Assembly (NCBI GenBank): GCA_003170575.1
Contig: PMZB01000209.1
Span: 1 to 8,497, forward strand
Direction of reading: 5' to 3'
Length of the DNA: 8,497 nucleotides
Source: Chlamydiia bacterium
GTDB lineage: Bacteria > Chlamydiota > Chlamydiia > Chlamydiales > FEN-1388
Shown piece after piece: positions 1 through 6,314 of the stretch. The translations under genes were made by a program, and so were the position numbers. The notes under the pieces are model-generated. The model saw only the letters and a program-made list of their open reading frames with translations, did not search any database and was not told the DNA's origin. How positions within the stretch are numbered: the first letter of the stretch is position 1; every line of letters begins with the position of its first letter.

Positions 1-40
1 TTTGAACACAACATTATGACCAATTGATTCCTCAGAGTAC

Positions 41-616
41 ATGAATCGTCTCAAGCAGAATGTTCCAGAAGTTGAGGGGAAACAGCTTTCTATACTATCA
101 GACATTGAGAAGCAATTAGACCAAGCCTCTGTATATGGAGCTCTCGAAAAAGTAAGCAGGTATGCAAGCTACGTGCAAACGATGGGAAGAGTTGGTGTAA
201 ACTTGCCAGCCCCTTCTCCTGACCAGATAAAAAGGTTCAAAGAAAAATATAATCAAGCTGTCTCAGTGGCAAGCTATGAAGGTCTGGTACATACAGTTAT
301 GTCTGCTTTTGGCAGTGTAGAGGTGACTAAGGAGGGCTTTGCTGGCCATTGCAGTGGCAAAGTATTAGCAGAAGCTCAGCTCTACAGATGGATGGAAAAA
401 GTTTTTCACTTTTCCGATCCGGACTTAACACATGCTGTCCTTGAAAGCATAGTAAGCTCGGTTGCCAAAGCTCAAATTGAGTGCGGACTTCCCGCAACTA
501 TCAAAACTGACGATTTGGCTCATATAAGTTCAGAAGCGCTTATACGCAGGCTTCCCCTTAAGGAAGATCAACCCGCGCAGGTACTTAAGGCGTGGGGAAT
601 CGTTGTTGCACAATAA
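41..616 (+). CDS. Unrecognised 191-aa protein
   Basis: I do not recognise this protein. It is 191 residues, soluble-looking and probably mostly helical, with no signal peptide, membrane segment, cysteine cluster or nucleotide-binding motif that I can see. The N-terminal 45 residues are charged and could form an amphipathic helix. The ATG at 41 is the only reasonable start in frame, because a TGA lies at 17-19 and no ATG, GTG or TTG stands between. No good Shine-Dalgarno precedes it; only a weak GAG-containing stretch (34-37) is visible. It is the sole plus-strand gene in the window and converges on rtcB with 4 bp between the stop codons, so the two 3' ends share almost no space for a terminator. 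The long open frame supports a real gene, but function is unknown. It could be the remnant or 3' part of a larger gene broken upstream, since little upstream sequence is visible. Confidence 0.6.
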   Translation: MNRLKQNVPEVEGKQLSILSDIEKQLDQASVYGALEKVSRYASYVQTMGRVGVNLPAPSPDQIKRFKEKYNQAVSVASYEGLVHTVMSAFGSVEVTKEGFAGHCSGKVLAEAQLYRWMEKVFHFSDPDLTHAVLESIVSSVAKAQIECGLPATIKTDDLAHISSEALIRRLPLKEDQPAQVLKAWGIVVAQ

Positions 617-620
617 CCTT

Positions 621-2048
621 TCATCCTTTCACGCATGCAAGCGGAACAAGTTTGGCAACCCTTATGGCAAGGCCTGCATTGTGTGTGGCTTGTACAACAG
701 CGCTGACATCTTTGTAGGCTTCTGGCGCTTCTTCAGCAAGGCCTCGAAAGGATCCGCAGCGAATGCTGATACCCCTCTCTTCGAGAGAATGTGCAAGAGG
801 GCGCCCTTGAAATTGCTTTGTTGCTTGGGTTCTGCTCATCTGCCGTCCTGCTCCATGGCAAGCAGAAGAAAAGGCTCTCCGTTCTGTTTCGGCAGATCCT
901 GCAAGGATGTAGGAAGAAGTGCCCATTGTCCCACCAATCAGCACGGGCTGGCCGAAAGCTCGCAAAGATTCGGGAAGATCAGGATGCCCTGGCCCAAATG
1001 CACGGGTGGCGCCTTTTCTGTGAATAAATAAGTGTTTCATTTCGCCATCCACGCTGTGCTTTTCTTCAAGACACGTATTATGCGAAACGTCGTAAAGAAG
1101 TGGAAGGGATGCTTTGGGGAAAAAATCCAAAAACACTTCTCTGGTAAGGTGTGAGAGGATTTCTCTATTTGCAAGAGCGCAGTTGATTGCTGCACGCATG
1201 GCTCCAAGATAGCTTTTCCCCTCCGGGGAGGAAAGCGGTGCGCAGGCAAGCTCCCTATCGGGAAGAAAGATACCATAGGTTTCAGCAGCTTTGAGCATGA
1301 TTTTAGAATAGTCAGTTGCCACTTGATGCCCAAGACCGCGTGAGCCGCAGTGGATGCTGACAACAAGCTCATGCAAGCGCAGGCCAAAGGCAGCTGCGAT
1401 CTTTTCATCATAAATTTCCCGTATCTCTTGAACCTCAAGGTAATGGTTTCCTGAGCCAAGAGTGCCCATCTCGTTTTTTTGCCTTTCCTTTGCATGAGAA
1501 GAGACAGCTGAAGGATCTGCGTTTTTGGCTCGCCCGTAGCTTTCTATGCGCTCAAGGTCTTCTTTTCTCCCAAAACCCATCTTGACAGCCCATTCAGCGC
1601 CACCCTCCAGCACTCTGTCCAGCTCTTCAGGAGTCAATCGAATTTTTCCATGGCTTCCAACGCCTGCTGGTATAACTCTAAAGAGAGCATCAGCAATTTT
1701 CTCTTTGTGCGGCAAAAATTCATCTCTATGAATCTCTGTGAGCAGTGTTCTTACCCCGCAGGAAATATCAAATCCTACACCTCCTGCAGAGACAACACCA
1801 TTGTGAGGATCAAATGCAGCCACACCGCCTATGGGAAACCCATACCCCCAGTGTGCGTCTGGCATGGCGTAGGAGGCTTTTACTATGCCTGGCAAACTGG
1901 CAACGTTTCCGATTTGAAAACGTACCTTCTCATCCATCTCCTTAAGGAGTGTTTCATCAGCGTAAATAACTCCAGGAACACGCATAGAGCCTGTTTTCGG
2001 AATCTGCCATTCATACTCAGATACTTTGATCAGATCTGTGGTATCCAT
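621..2048 (-). CDS. rtcB: RtcB-family RNA-splicing ligase
   Basis: RtcB joins RNA ends carrying 2',3'-cyclic phosphate or 3'-phosphate to 5'-OH ends, using GTP and Mn2+ through a guanylated histidine. In bacteria it acts in RNA repair, for example of tRNA or rRNA cut by ribotoxins. All expected active-site elements are visible in the 475-residue product: Asp94 and Cys97 in GVGFDISCGVR, His202 in LGSGNHYLEV, His233 in SIHCGSRGLGH, His323 in YDVSHNTCL, and the nucleophile His398 in SACHGAGRQMSR. Length is normal for the family and the C-terminus is complete. I chose the ATG at 2048 because AAAGGAG lies just upstream; the frame stays open to 2090, but that would add 14 residues before the Shine-Dalgarno. 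The gene follows an AAA ATPase gene by 64 bp on the same strand. Its activator archease is encoded as a domain of the cytidylate kinase gene at 3570-4664. The enzyme looks fully functional. Confidence 0.96.
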   Translation of the reverse strand: MDTTDLIKVSEYEWQIPKTGSMRVPGVIYADETLLKEMDEKVRFQIGNVASLPGIVKASYAMPDAHWGYGFPIGGVAAFDPHNGVVSAGGVGFDISCGVRTLLTEIHRDEFLPHKEKIADALFRVIPAGVGSHGKIRLTPEELDRVLEGGAEWAVKMGFGRKEDLERIESYGRAKNADPSAVSSHAKERQKNEMGTLGSGNHYLEVQEIREIYDEKIAAAFGLRLHELVVSIHCGSRGLGHQVATDYSKIMLKAAETYGIFLPDRELACAPLSSPEGKSYLGAMRAAINCALANREILSHLTREVFLDFFPKASLPLLYDVSHNTCLEEKHSVDGEMKHLFIHRKGATRAFGPGHPDLPESLRAFGQPVLIGGTMGTSSYILAGSAETERRAFSSACHGAGRQMSRTQATKQFQGRPLAHSLEERGISIRCGSFRGLAEEAPEAYKDVSAVVQATHNAGLAIRVAKLVPLACVKG

Positions 2049-2112
2049 AAGTTCTCCTTTATAAAAATGGTTGATGGCGAAAGCCAGCAAATAAACGCCT
2101 TTCTACTATCCC

Positions 2113-3375
2113 TTAGTTGCTATCCCACGGTATGGCATAATCATTTTCGGAAAGCTGTTGAAACCGTTCAATGGGAGCAATAACAAGTCCAGGAGCAATT
2201 TGGAGAGAGGGATAGGTTTCCCGGAATGCTCGCAGACCCGAAGTATCTCCACGCGAAGGTCTACTGGTTGCCTTAATCTCCATGGGATACAGAATACCAT
2301 CTCGTTCCAGTAAGAGATCGCATTCTGCTCCGCCATGGCTGCGCCAGTGGTATATGTTGGGAGAAGAAGATAAAAAGCTCGCTTGTTTTCGAATTTCATT
2401 GACAACTGCTGTTTCAAAAACGGCTCCCCATAAAGGGTGTCCTCCTAAAGCGTGGGGAGTCGAAATCGCTTGTGCAAAACAGACTTGTCCTGTGTCAGAA
2501 CAGTATCCTTTTGGTTTCAAACTAATTCGCTTCAGGACATTGCCTGCATAGGCTGGGTATTCAAACCATTGAAAGGCTTCTTTCAGGAGGCTCAGCCATC
2601 CTTTGGCGGTGCCAGAATGAATACCCAGATCCCTCCCCAGTTCTGAAAAATTTATTTCCTGAGCTGAAAGGGCTGCCACTAAGCGAACAAATCGACCAAA
2701 AAGCTGTAGGTCGGATATGTTCGCCAAGAGACGAACATCCCTCTCTATATAAGTACGTTGATAAGCAGCATGAAAATCGCCTATGTTTTCTAAGGGGAGA
2801 AATTGAGCTTTGGGGAAGCCTCCGCGCCATAGGAGTTCATAAAGCGTGTAGGGCAGTTTAAGCCTGAGAGAAGGTTTAGCAATAAATTCTTTCGGACTTT
2901 TAAGCCAGCGGGCCAGCCATCCTTCATCTGCGGAGGGAGTCTCGGCTATTTCTGAAAGAGAGAACCCTTCTAAATCGAGAAAAACAGCTCGTCCTGCCAA
3001 ACTTTCTGCAATATTTTTTATCACACCCCATTGCTGAGAACCTGTCAAAATGTACTGTCCTGGTTTTAGGGTTTTATCAATGCGACGCTTGAGAGGAGCC
3101 AATATTTCTGGTGCATATTGAATTTCATCTAAGATAAGTGGCGAGGGTCTATTTTGAAGAAACAGTTCTGGATCAGCCCTCGCGTTTTCTACATCAATTA
3201 CAGGATCAAAAACTACGTATCCAAAGTCTTTGAAAAGATGTTGCAAGAGCGTGCTTTTTCCAACTTGGCGAGCACCTACTAAGACAACACAGGGAAACTG
3301 CGTGACCAGAGAGAGGAGGCGTTGAGTAAGAGCTCTTTTTATGTATTTCGGTACAAAATCTTCTTGCTCAGTCAT
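2113..3375 (-). CDS. AAA-family ATPase with DUF4143 C-terminal domain
   Basis: This 420-residue protein has the AAA_14 plus DUF4143 architecture, a widespread family of mostly uncharacterised P-loop ATPases often annotated as 'ATP-binding protein'. Visible elements are Walker A GARQVGKS (34-41), Walker B PLILDEIQ (79-86), a sensor-like LTGSQQ (110-115), and an ERDVRLL segment (211-217) typical of the boundary with DUF4143. A helical, winged-helix-like part follows (about 220-270). The C-terminal part contains WRSHGGAECDLLLERDG and PMEIKAT, so Asp353 and Glu366-x-Lys368 are arranged like a PD-(D/E)xK nuclease core; whether it cuts nucleic acid is unknown. The ATG at 3375 is supported by GGAGAAT just upstream. 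The gene is intact. It lies between cmk-archease and rtcB, preceded by a palindromic element and a good promoter, so it may be a later insertion. Family members are often lineage-specific and patchily distributed; a role with RtcB is not shown. Confidence 0.88.
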   Translation of the reverse strand: MTEQEDFVPKYIKRALTQRLLSLVTQFPCVVLVGARQVGKSTLLQHLFKDFGYVVFDPVIDVENARADPELFLQNRPSPLILDEIQYAPEILAPLKRRIDKTLKPGQYILTGSQQWGVIKNIAESLAGRAVFLDLEGFSLSEIAETPSADEGWLARWLKSPKEFIAKPSLRLKLPYTLYELLWRGGFPKAQFLPLENIGDFHAAYQRTYIERDVRLLANISDLQLFGRFVRLVAALSAQEINFSELGRDLGIHSGTAKGWLSLLKEAFQWFEYPAYAGNVLKRISLKPKGYCSDTGQVCFAQAISTPHALGGHPLWGAVFETAVVNEIRKQASFLSSSPNIYHWRSHGGAECDLLLERDGILYPMEIKATSRPSRGDTSGLRAFRETYPSLQIAPGLVIAPIERFQQLSENDYAIPWDSN

Positions 3376-3396
3376 AATATTCTCCGTTTTGCCTTG

Positions 3397-3426
3397 ATTT
3401 TAATGAATGCCAGTATAAATTTTCAA
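3397..3426 (-). promoter_or_regulatory. Putative sigma70-type promoter for ATPase-rtcB
   Basis: On the minus strand, TTGAAA (plus-strand 3421-3426, five of six to TTGACA) is followed after 18 bp by TAAAAT (plus-strand 3397-3402, five of six to TATAAT). This lies 21 bp upstream of the ATPase start codon and could drive the ATPase and rtcB. The -35 box ends directly against the palindromic element at 3427-3566. The call rests on consensus match and position only. Confidence 0.5.
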
Positions 3427-3459
3427 GGAAAATTGGCTCAAAGTCAATTCTTTTGAGCC
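3427..3459 (-). terminator. Possible weak intrinsic terminator after cmk-archease
   Basis: On the minus strand an 8-bp perfect stem, GGCTCAAA/TTTGAGCC (plus-strand 3435-3442 with 3452-3459), with a 9-nt loop is followed by the T-rich AATTTTCC. This could end transcripts from the lepA operon before the ATPase promoter. The stem is short and the T tract interrupted, so the call is tentative. The same bases form one end of the larger palindromic element. Confidence 0.3.
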
Positions 3460-3566
3460 AGGCACAGGCACGAGAGTGCCGCTTCGCGGTCGCGAAGCGC
3501 CCCGTTTGCGAGTCCGAGCCCGTGCCCCGAATTATTCATTGAATTGGCTGCAAAGCCAATTCCCCC
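3427..3566. repeat. GC-rich compound palindromic element (REP/MITE-like)
   Basis: This intergenic block is an imperfect inverted repeat of about 135 bp with further hairpins nested inside. The ends are AATTGGCT (3431-3438) and AGCCAATT (3554-3561); with flanks they match over 10 of 12 positions. The right end is itself a hairpin, GAATTGGCT-GCAA-AGCCAATTC (3541-3562), and the left end is a slightly degenerate version of it. Inside are GGCAC-GAGA-GTGCC (3467-3480) and a perfect 9-bp stem CGCTTCGCG/CGCGAAGCG with a 2-nt spacer (3480-3499). The centre is visibly richer in G+C than the flanking genes. No open reading frame of note is present. The structure resembles dispersed palindromic or non-autonomous mobile repeats; without other copies to compare, mobility is inference. 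No target-site duplication is obvious. Confidence 0.6.
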
Positions 3567-3569
3567 TTT

Positions 3570-4664
3570 TTATACATCCACTACGCATTCTGCGCACCAT
3601 AGTCCGTCATCCCTTTGTTTTAAGGAAAGGATGTGATAGGTGGCTCCCTTGATCTCGACTGCAGGCTGATGTTTTTCTCTGTTCACAGGTTCTCCCCATA
3701 AACTTGCGCGCAAAAATCCAGGCAGCAGTGTCACATGGAATCGGGAAAACAGCAGGTTTTTTGTTGCCATCTCGAAAATAATAGCGTTCAACAAATCTAC
3801 AAGAAGAAGTTCATCTGTATCTGCAGCAGCAGTCACGCTGACAAGTGTTTTTGGGGTAATAAGACCTGGCTCTGTGATAATGGCGGTAAGTGCAAGAGCT
3901 GCTTGCTCAAACGCTTGAGCTGGAGTAGATCCAACGCCACGTATACCTACATCTGCTTGATGGGTAAAGTGCTCCCAATACCCAAGATGAGGTTCATGCA
4001 GGCCGCTTTCTTCTTTTACAAGGAAGATCACTTCATCAACAACTTGTTCCAGAGTCAGGTGCGTTGTATCGATCATAAATGCATCTTCTGGGACTTTTAA
4101 GGGCGAGTTTTTTCGTGTTGAATCCCGCCGATCTCTTTCCTCAATATCATTACTTAAGTCCTCTAGTGTCAGCCTGGTTATTCCTTGTTCCATTAATTCA
4201 AGAAAACGTCTTTTCGCCCGTTCCTTGGAAGAGGCAGTAAGATATATCTTTATTTCGGCTTCAGGAAACACTGTAGTTCCCATATCCCGCCCTTCACAGA
4301 CCACATTTTTTTTGTCTGCTAGTTTTTTCTGGACGAGCAAAAGATAGCTTCTGACAGCATCATAGGTAGACACAATAGAGGCAGCATTGGCAACTTCTTG
4401 TGTCCTTAAGTACATTGTGGTGTCAAAATCTTCTATAAAATAATGGAAAGAGCCTTCCCAAAACACAACCTCAAGTGGATTCGTTAAGAGAAGGGCTGAG
4501 ATCTTTGCTTCATCATTCACATCGATGCCTACAGTGAGAGCCCCATATGCAATTGCTCGGTAGAGTGCCCCAGTATCAAGCACGATCATATTGAGGCGCT
4601 CTGCCACTTTTTTGGTTACCGAGGACTTGCCTGTGCCAGCTGGACCATCTATCGTGATAATCAT
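3570..4664 (-). CDS. cmk: Cytidylate kinase fused to archease
   Basis: The 364-residue product has two domains. Residues 1 to about 218 are cytidylate kinase, which makes CDP/dCDP from CMP/dCMP and ATP: P-loop GPAGTGKSS (7-15), DTGALYRA (30-37), EGRDMGTTVFP (124-134), and ERDRRDSTRKNSPL (176-189). Residues about 229-364 are archease, the activator that lets RtcB be guanylated repeatedly: HQADVGI (235-241) near its start, DELLLVDLLNAIIFE (284-298), GEPVNREKH (324-332), IKGATYH (338-344), and the C-terminal VVDV. About 10 residues join them. Reading is continuous with no stop, and no in-frame ATG lies near the junction; the nearest possible internal start, a GTG at residue 212, lacks a Shine-Dalgarno, so a true fusion protein is expected. 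The ATG at 4664 is chosen because AAAGGAGG ends a few bases upstream; the frame is open 26 codons further, but this would run into cdsA. The start lies 13 bp after the cdsA stop. RtcB is encoded two genes downstream. Confidence 0.93.
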   Translation of the reverse strand: MIITIDGPAGTGKSSVTKKVAERLNMIVLDTGALYRAIAYGALTVGIDVNDEAKISALLLTNPLEVVFWEGSFHYFIEDFDTTMYLRTQEVANAASIVSTYDAVRSYLLLVQKKLADKKNVVCEGRDMGTTVFPEAEIKIYLTASSKERAKRRFLELMEQGITRLTLEDLSNDIEERDRRDSTRKNSPLKVPEDAFMIDTTHLTLEQVVDEVIFLVKEESGLHEPHLGYWEHFTHQADVGIRGVGSTPAQAFEQAALALTAIITEPGLITPKTLVSVTAAADTDELLLVDLLNAIIFEMATKNLLFSRFHVTLLPGFLRASLWGEPVNREKHQPAVEIKGATYHILSLKQRDDGLWCAECVVDV

Positions 4665-4677
4665 CAGACGTCCTCCT

Positions 4678-5505
4678 TTAAAAAAGGTGAGAGAGCTTGA
4701 GATAAAAGTAAAGGCAAGGGGTTGTGAAAAGCAGGGAATCAAATATATCTAGGACGCCTCCAAGGCCTGGTATGGAGGCGCTATCTTTGACATTTGCATC
4801 CCGTTTGATAAGAGATTCAGAAAGATCGCCAAGAATAGCAAGGGCTCCTATAGCGCAACCAAGCGAAAAAAACCTCCTGAGCGGGATGAGGGAAGGAGAC
4901 CAGAGGGAAAAAACAAGACTAATAAGAGCAGCTCCTAGAATAGTTGCAAGCGCACCCTCAATCGTTTTTTTGGGGCTGACCTGCGGGGCAAGAAGGTGTC
5001 TTCCTACAGTCTTGCCGGTGATGTATGCTGCGATATCTCCGCCCTTGACGGTTGCTAAAAGATAGATAAACCAAAAAAGAGAAAGAGCATGAATTTCGAT
5101 AGTCCAGCTTAAAGGAAGAGAGATAAAACAAAATCCAAACGTTGTGTGGGCAAGGCGGGACAAAGATCCTTGGGGTTCGGACATAGTAGAGAAAACAAAG
5201 CACATAGCAGCGACAAAAAGAGAAAGAGGGGGGAGAAAATAAAGAACAGGGAACGTAAAGGCAAGATAGCGAGCAAAGAAAAAGAGCGTTGTGGTGGAAG
5301 CAAGAAGAGGAAATGATATATCTATTTCTTTTTTCTTACAGATAGAAGTGTATTCATATAATGCGACACACACGGTGAGAGAAAGCGCTGCCACAAAAAT
5401 CCAGCCAAGGCCATTAACTTGAGAAAGAACCACAAGAAGAGCTACAGTAAAAACTGCGCCTGTGCCAATACATAGGCGAGATTTGAGATTAGGTGAAAAT
5501 TTCAT
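4678..5505 (-). CDS. cdsA: Phosphatidate cytidylyltransferase (CDP-diglyceride synthase)
   Basis: CdsA is an integral membrane enzyme that converts phosphatidic acid and CTP to CDP-diacylglycerol, the precursor of all bacterial phospholipids. The 275-residue protein has about seven or eight hydrophobic segments from residue 10 to the C-terminus. It carries SPKKTIEG (177-184) and the family signature near the end: SLIKRDANVKDS (231-242), IPGLGGVLDIFDSLLF (245-260). In the signature the usual D-R-x-D is D-I-F-D, but both acidic residues (253 and 256) are kept. Length is normal. Its start overlaps the uppS stop in an ATGA, with GGAGG about 12 bp upstream inside uppS, indicating translational coupling. 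The CTP used here depends on the CDP produced by the neighbouring cytidylate kinase, a sensible metabolic pairing. Confidence 0.95.
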   Translation of the reverse strand: MKFSPNLKSRLCIGTGAVFTVALLVVLSQVNGLGWIFVAALSLTVCVALYEYTSICKKKEIDISFPLLASTTTLFFFARYLAFTFPVLYFLPPLSLFVAAMCFVFSTMSEPQGSLSRLAHTTFGFCFISLPLSWTIEIHALSLFWFIYLLATVKGGDIAAYITGKTVGRHLLAPQVSPKKTIEGALATILGAALISLVFSLWSPSLIPLRRFFSLGCAIGALAILGDLSESLIKRDANVKDSASIPGLGGVLDIFDSLLFTTPCLYFYLKLSHLF

Positions 5506-6311
5506 CCAAATGCTTGGCCTCCTCCCCCTCGACGTTTTCTTGATTGATAAGAGAGAGTTGCGTTGAGGAGATTTTTAGGGGTGAAGTCAGGCCAGAGCAC
5601 AGGGTCAATAAATACTTCAGCGTAGTTGCTTTGCCACAGAAGAAAGTTGGATAACCTTTGCTCTCCGCTTGTGCGGATAATAAGATCAGGGTCTGGCCAC
5701 AAAGAGGTGTCAAGGGCTTTACTGATTGTCTCCTCAGAGATTGTAGGAAGTTTGCCCTCATGATATAGGGTGAAAAGCTTTTTAAAAGCACGCACAATCT
5801 CATCTCTGCCTCCATAGTTCATAGCAAAAACAAGGTCAAGCGAACTTCCAGAAGCGGTTTTTTGACAGACGTTTTTAATAGTAGTTTGTAAAAATTTCGG
5901 GAGGTTGAGAATATCGCCAATCACATGCAGGCGTATCCCTGCATGGGAAAGAGACTCAGCATAGTATTTAAGGTGTATATCAAACAGGCGCATCACGGTT
6001 GAGGATTCCTCTGGAGGCCGTTTCCAGTTTTCTGTAGAAAAAGAGTAAATAGTCAGCACATTGATGCCAAGCTCTTTAGCAGCGAGCGCTATTTCTTTGA
6101 TTGTCTGCGCTCCCTCAAGATACCCTTTCACATAGGGGACATTGTGTTCATGCGCCCATCTGCGATTGCCGTCAGGGATGATGGCGATGTGTTTTGGAGG
6201 GTTGTTTAAAGAGCTAAGCTCTGCCTTAGAAAAAAAAGGGCCCTCTTTAAGAGGTGCTTTTTGTTTTTTCAAGGCGGATTCAATTGCATGATCTGAGATT
6301 TCAATGGGCAT
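5502..6311 (-). CDS. uppS: Isoprenyl transferase, probably undecaprenyl diphosphate synthase
   Basis: This cytosolic cis-prenyltransferase extends farnesyl diphosphate with isopentenyl diphosphate to the C55 lipid carrier used for peptidoglycan and other envelope polymers. Motifs in the 269-residue protein: IPDGNRRWA (45-53) with catalytic Asp47, YSFSTENWKRP (89-99), MNYGGRDEIVRA (164-175), and DPDLIIRTSGEQRLSNFLLW (207-226). About 38 residues precede the conserved core, a modest extension also seen in relatives. The C-terminus is basic and glycine-rich. The ATG at 6311 lies 3 bp after the lepA stop, with only a weak GGAT as Shine-Dalgarno, so translation is probably coupled to lepA. The exact product length (C55 or other) cannot be read from sequence. 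Confidence 0.95.
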   Translation of the reverse strand: MPIEISDHAIESALKKQKAPLKEGPFFSKAELSSLNNPPKHIAIIPDGNRRWAHEHNVPYVKGYLEGAQTIKEIALAAKELGINVLTIYSFSTENWKRPPEESSTVMRLFDIHLKYYAESLSHAGIRLHVIGDILNLPKFLQTTIKNVCQKTASGSSLDLVFAMNYGGRDEIVRAFKKLFTLYHEGKLPTISEETISKALDTSLWPDPDLIIRTSGEQRLSNFLLWQSNYAEVFIDPVLWPDFTPKNLLNATLSYQSRKRRGGGGQAFG

Positions 6312-6314
6312 ATA

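Noticed and set aside
603..1031. Plus-strand open frame of 142 codons opposite rtcB
   Set aside because: It lies entirely antisense to a clearly conserved rtcB, shows no family motifs, and is cysteine/serine-rich in the manner of antisense shadow frames.
2049..2090. 14-codon N-terminal extension of rtcB
   Set aside because: AAAGGAG just before the ATG at 2048 fits initiation there, and the extra residues do not resemble family members.
2049..2112. Separate promoter between the ATPase and rtcB
   Set aside because: The only TATAAA overlaps the rtcB Shine-Dalgarno, too close to the start codon to serve as a -10 box for a leadered transcript; the gap is short and cotranscription is simpler.
1650..2183. 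Plus-strand open frame of 177 codons opposite the rtcB 5' end
   Set aside because: It overlaps rtcB and the end of the ATPase gene on the other strand and has no recognisable domain.
3541..3570. Hairpin followed by a T run on the plus strand, like a rho-independent terminator
   Set aside because: The T run is on the plus strand, but no plus-strand gene precedes it; on the minus strand, where cmk-archease ends, the hairpin is not followed by T residues. It is treated as one end of the palindromic element.
4665..4742. 26-codon N-terminal extension of cmk
   Set aside because: The extension overlaps cdsA and lies before the strong AAAGGAGG at 4671-4679; family alignment places the start at 4664, next to the P-loop.
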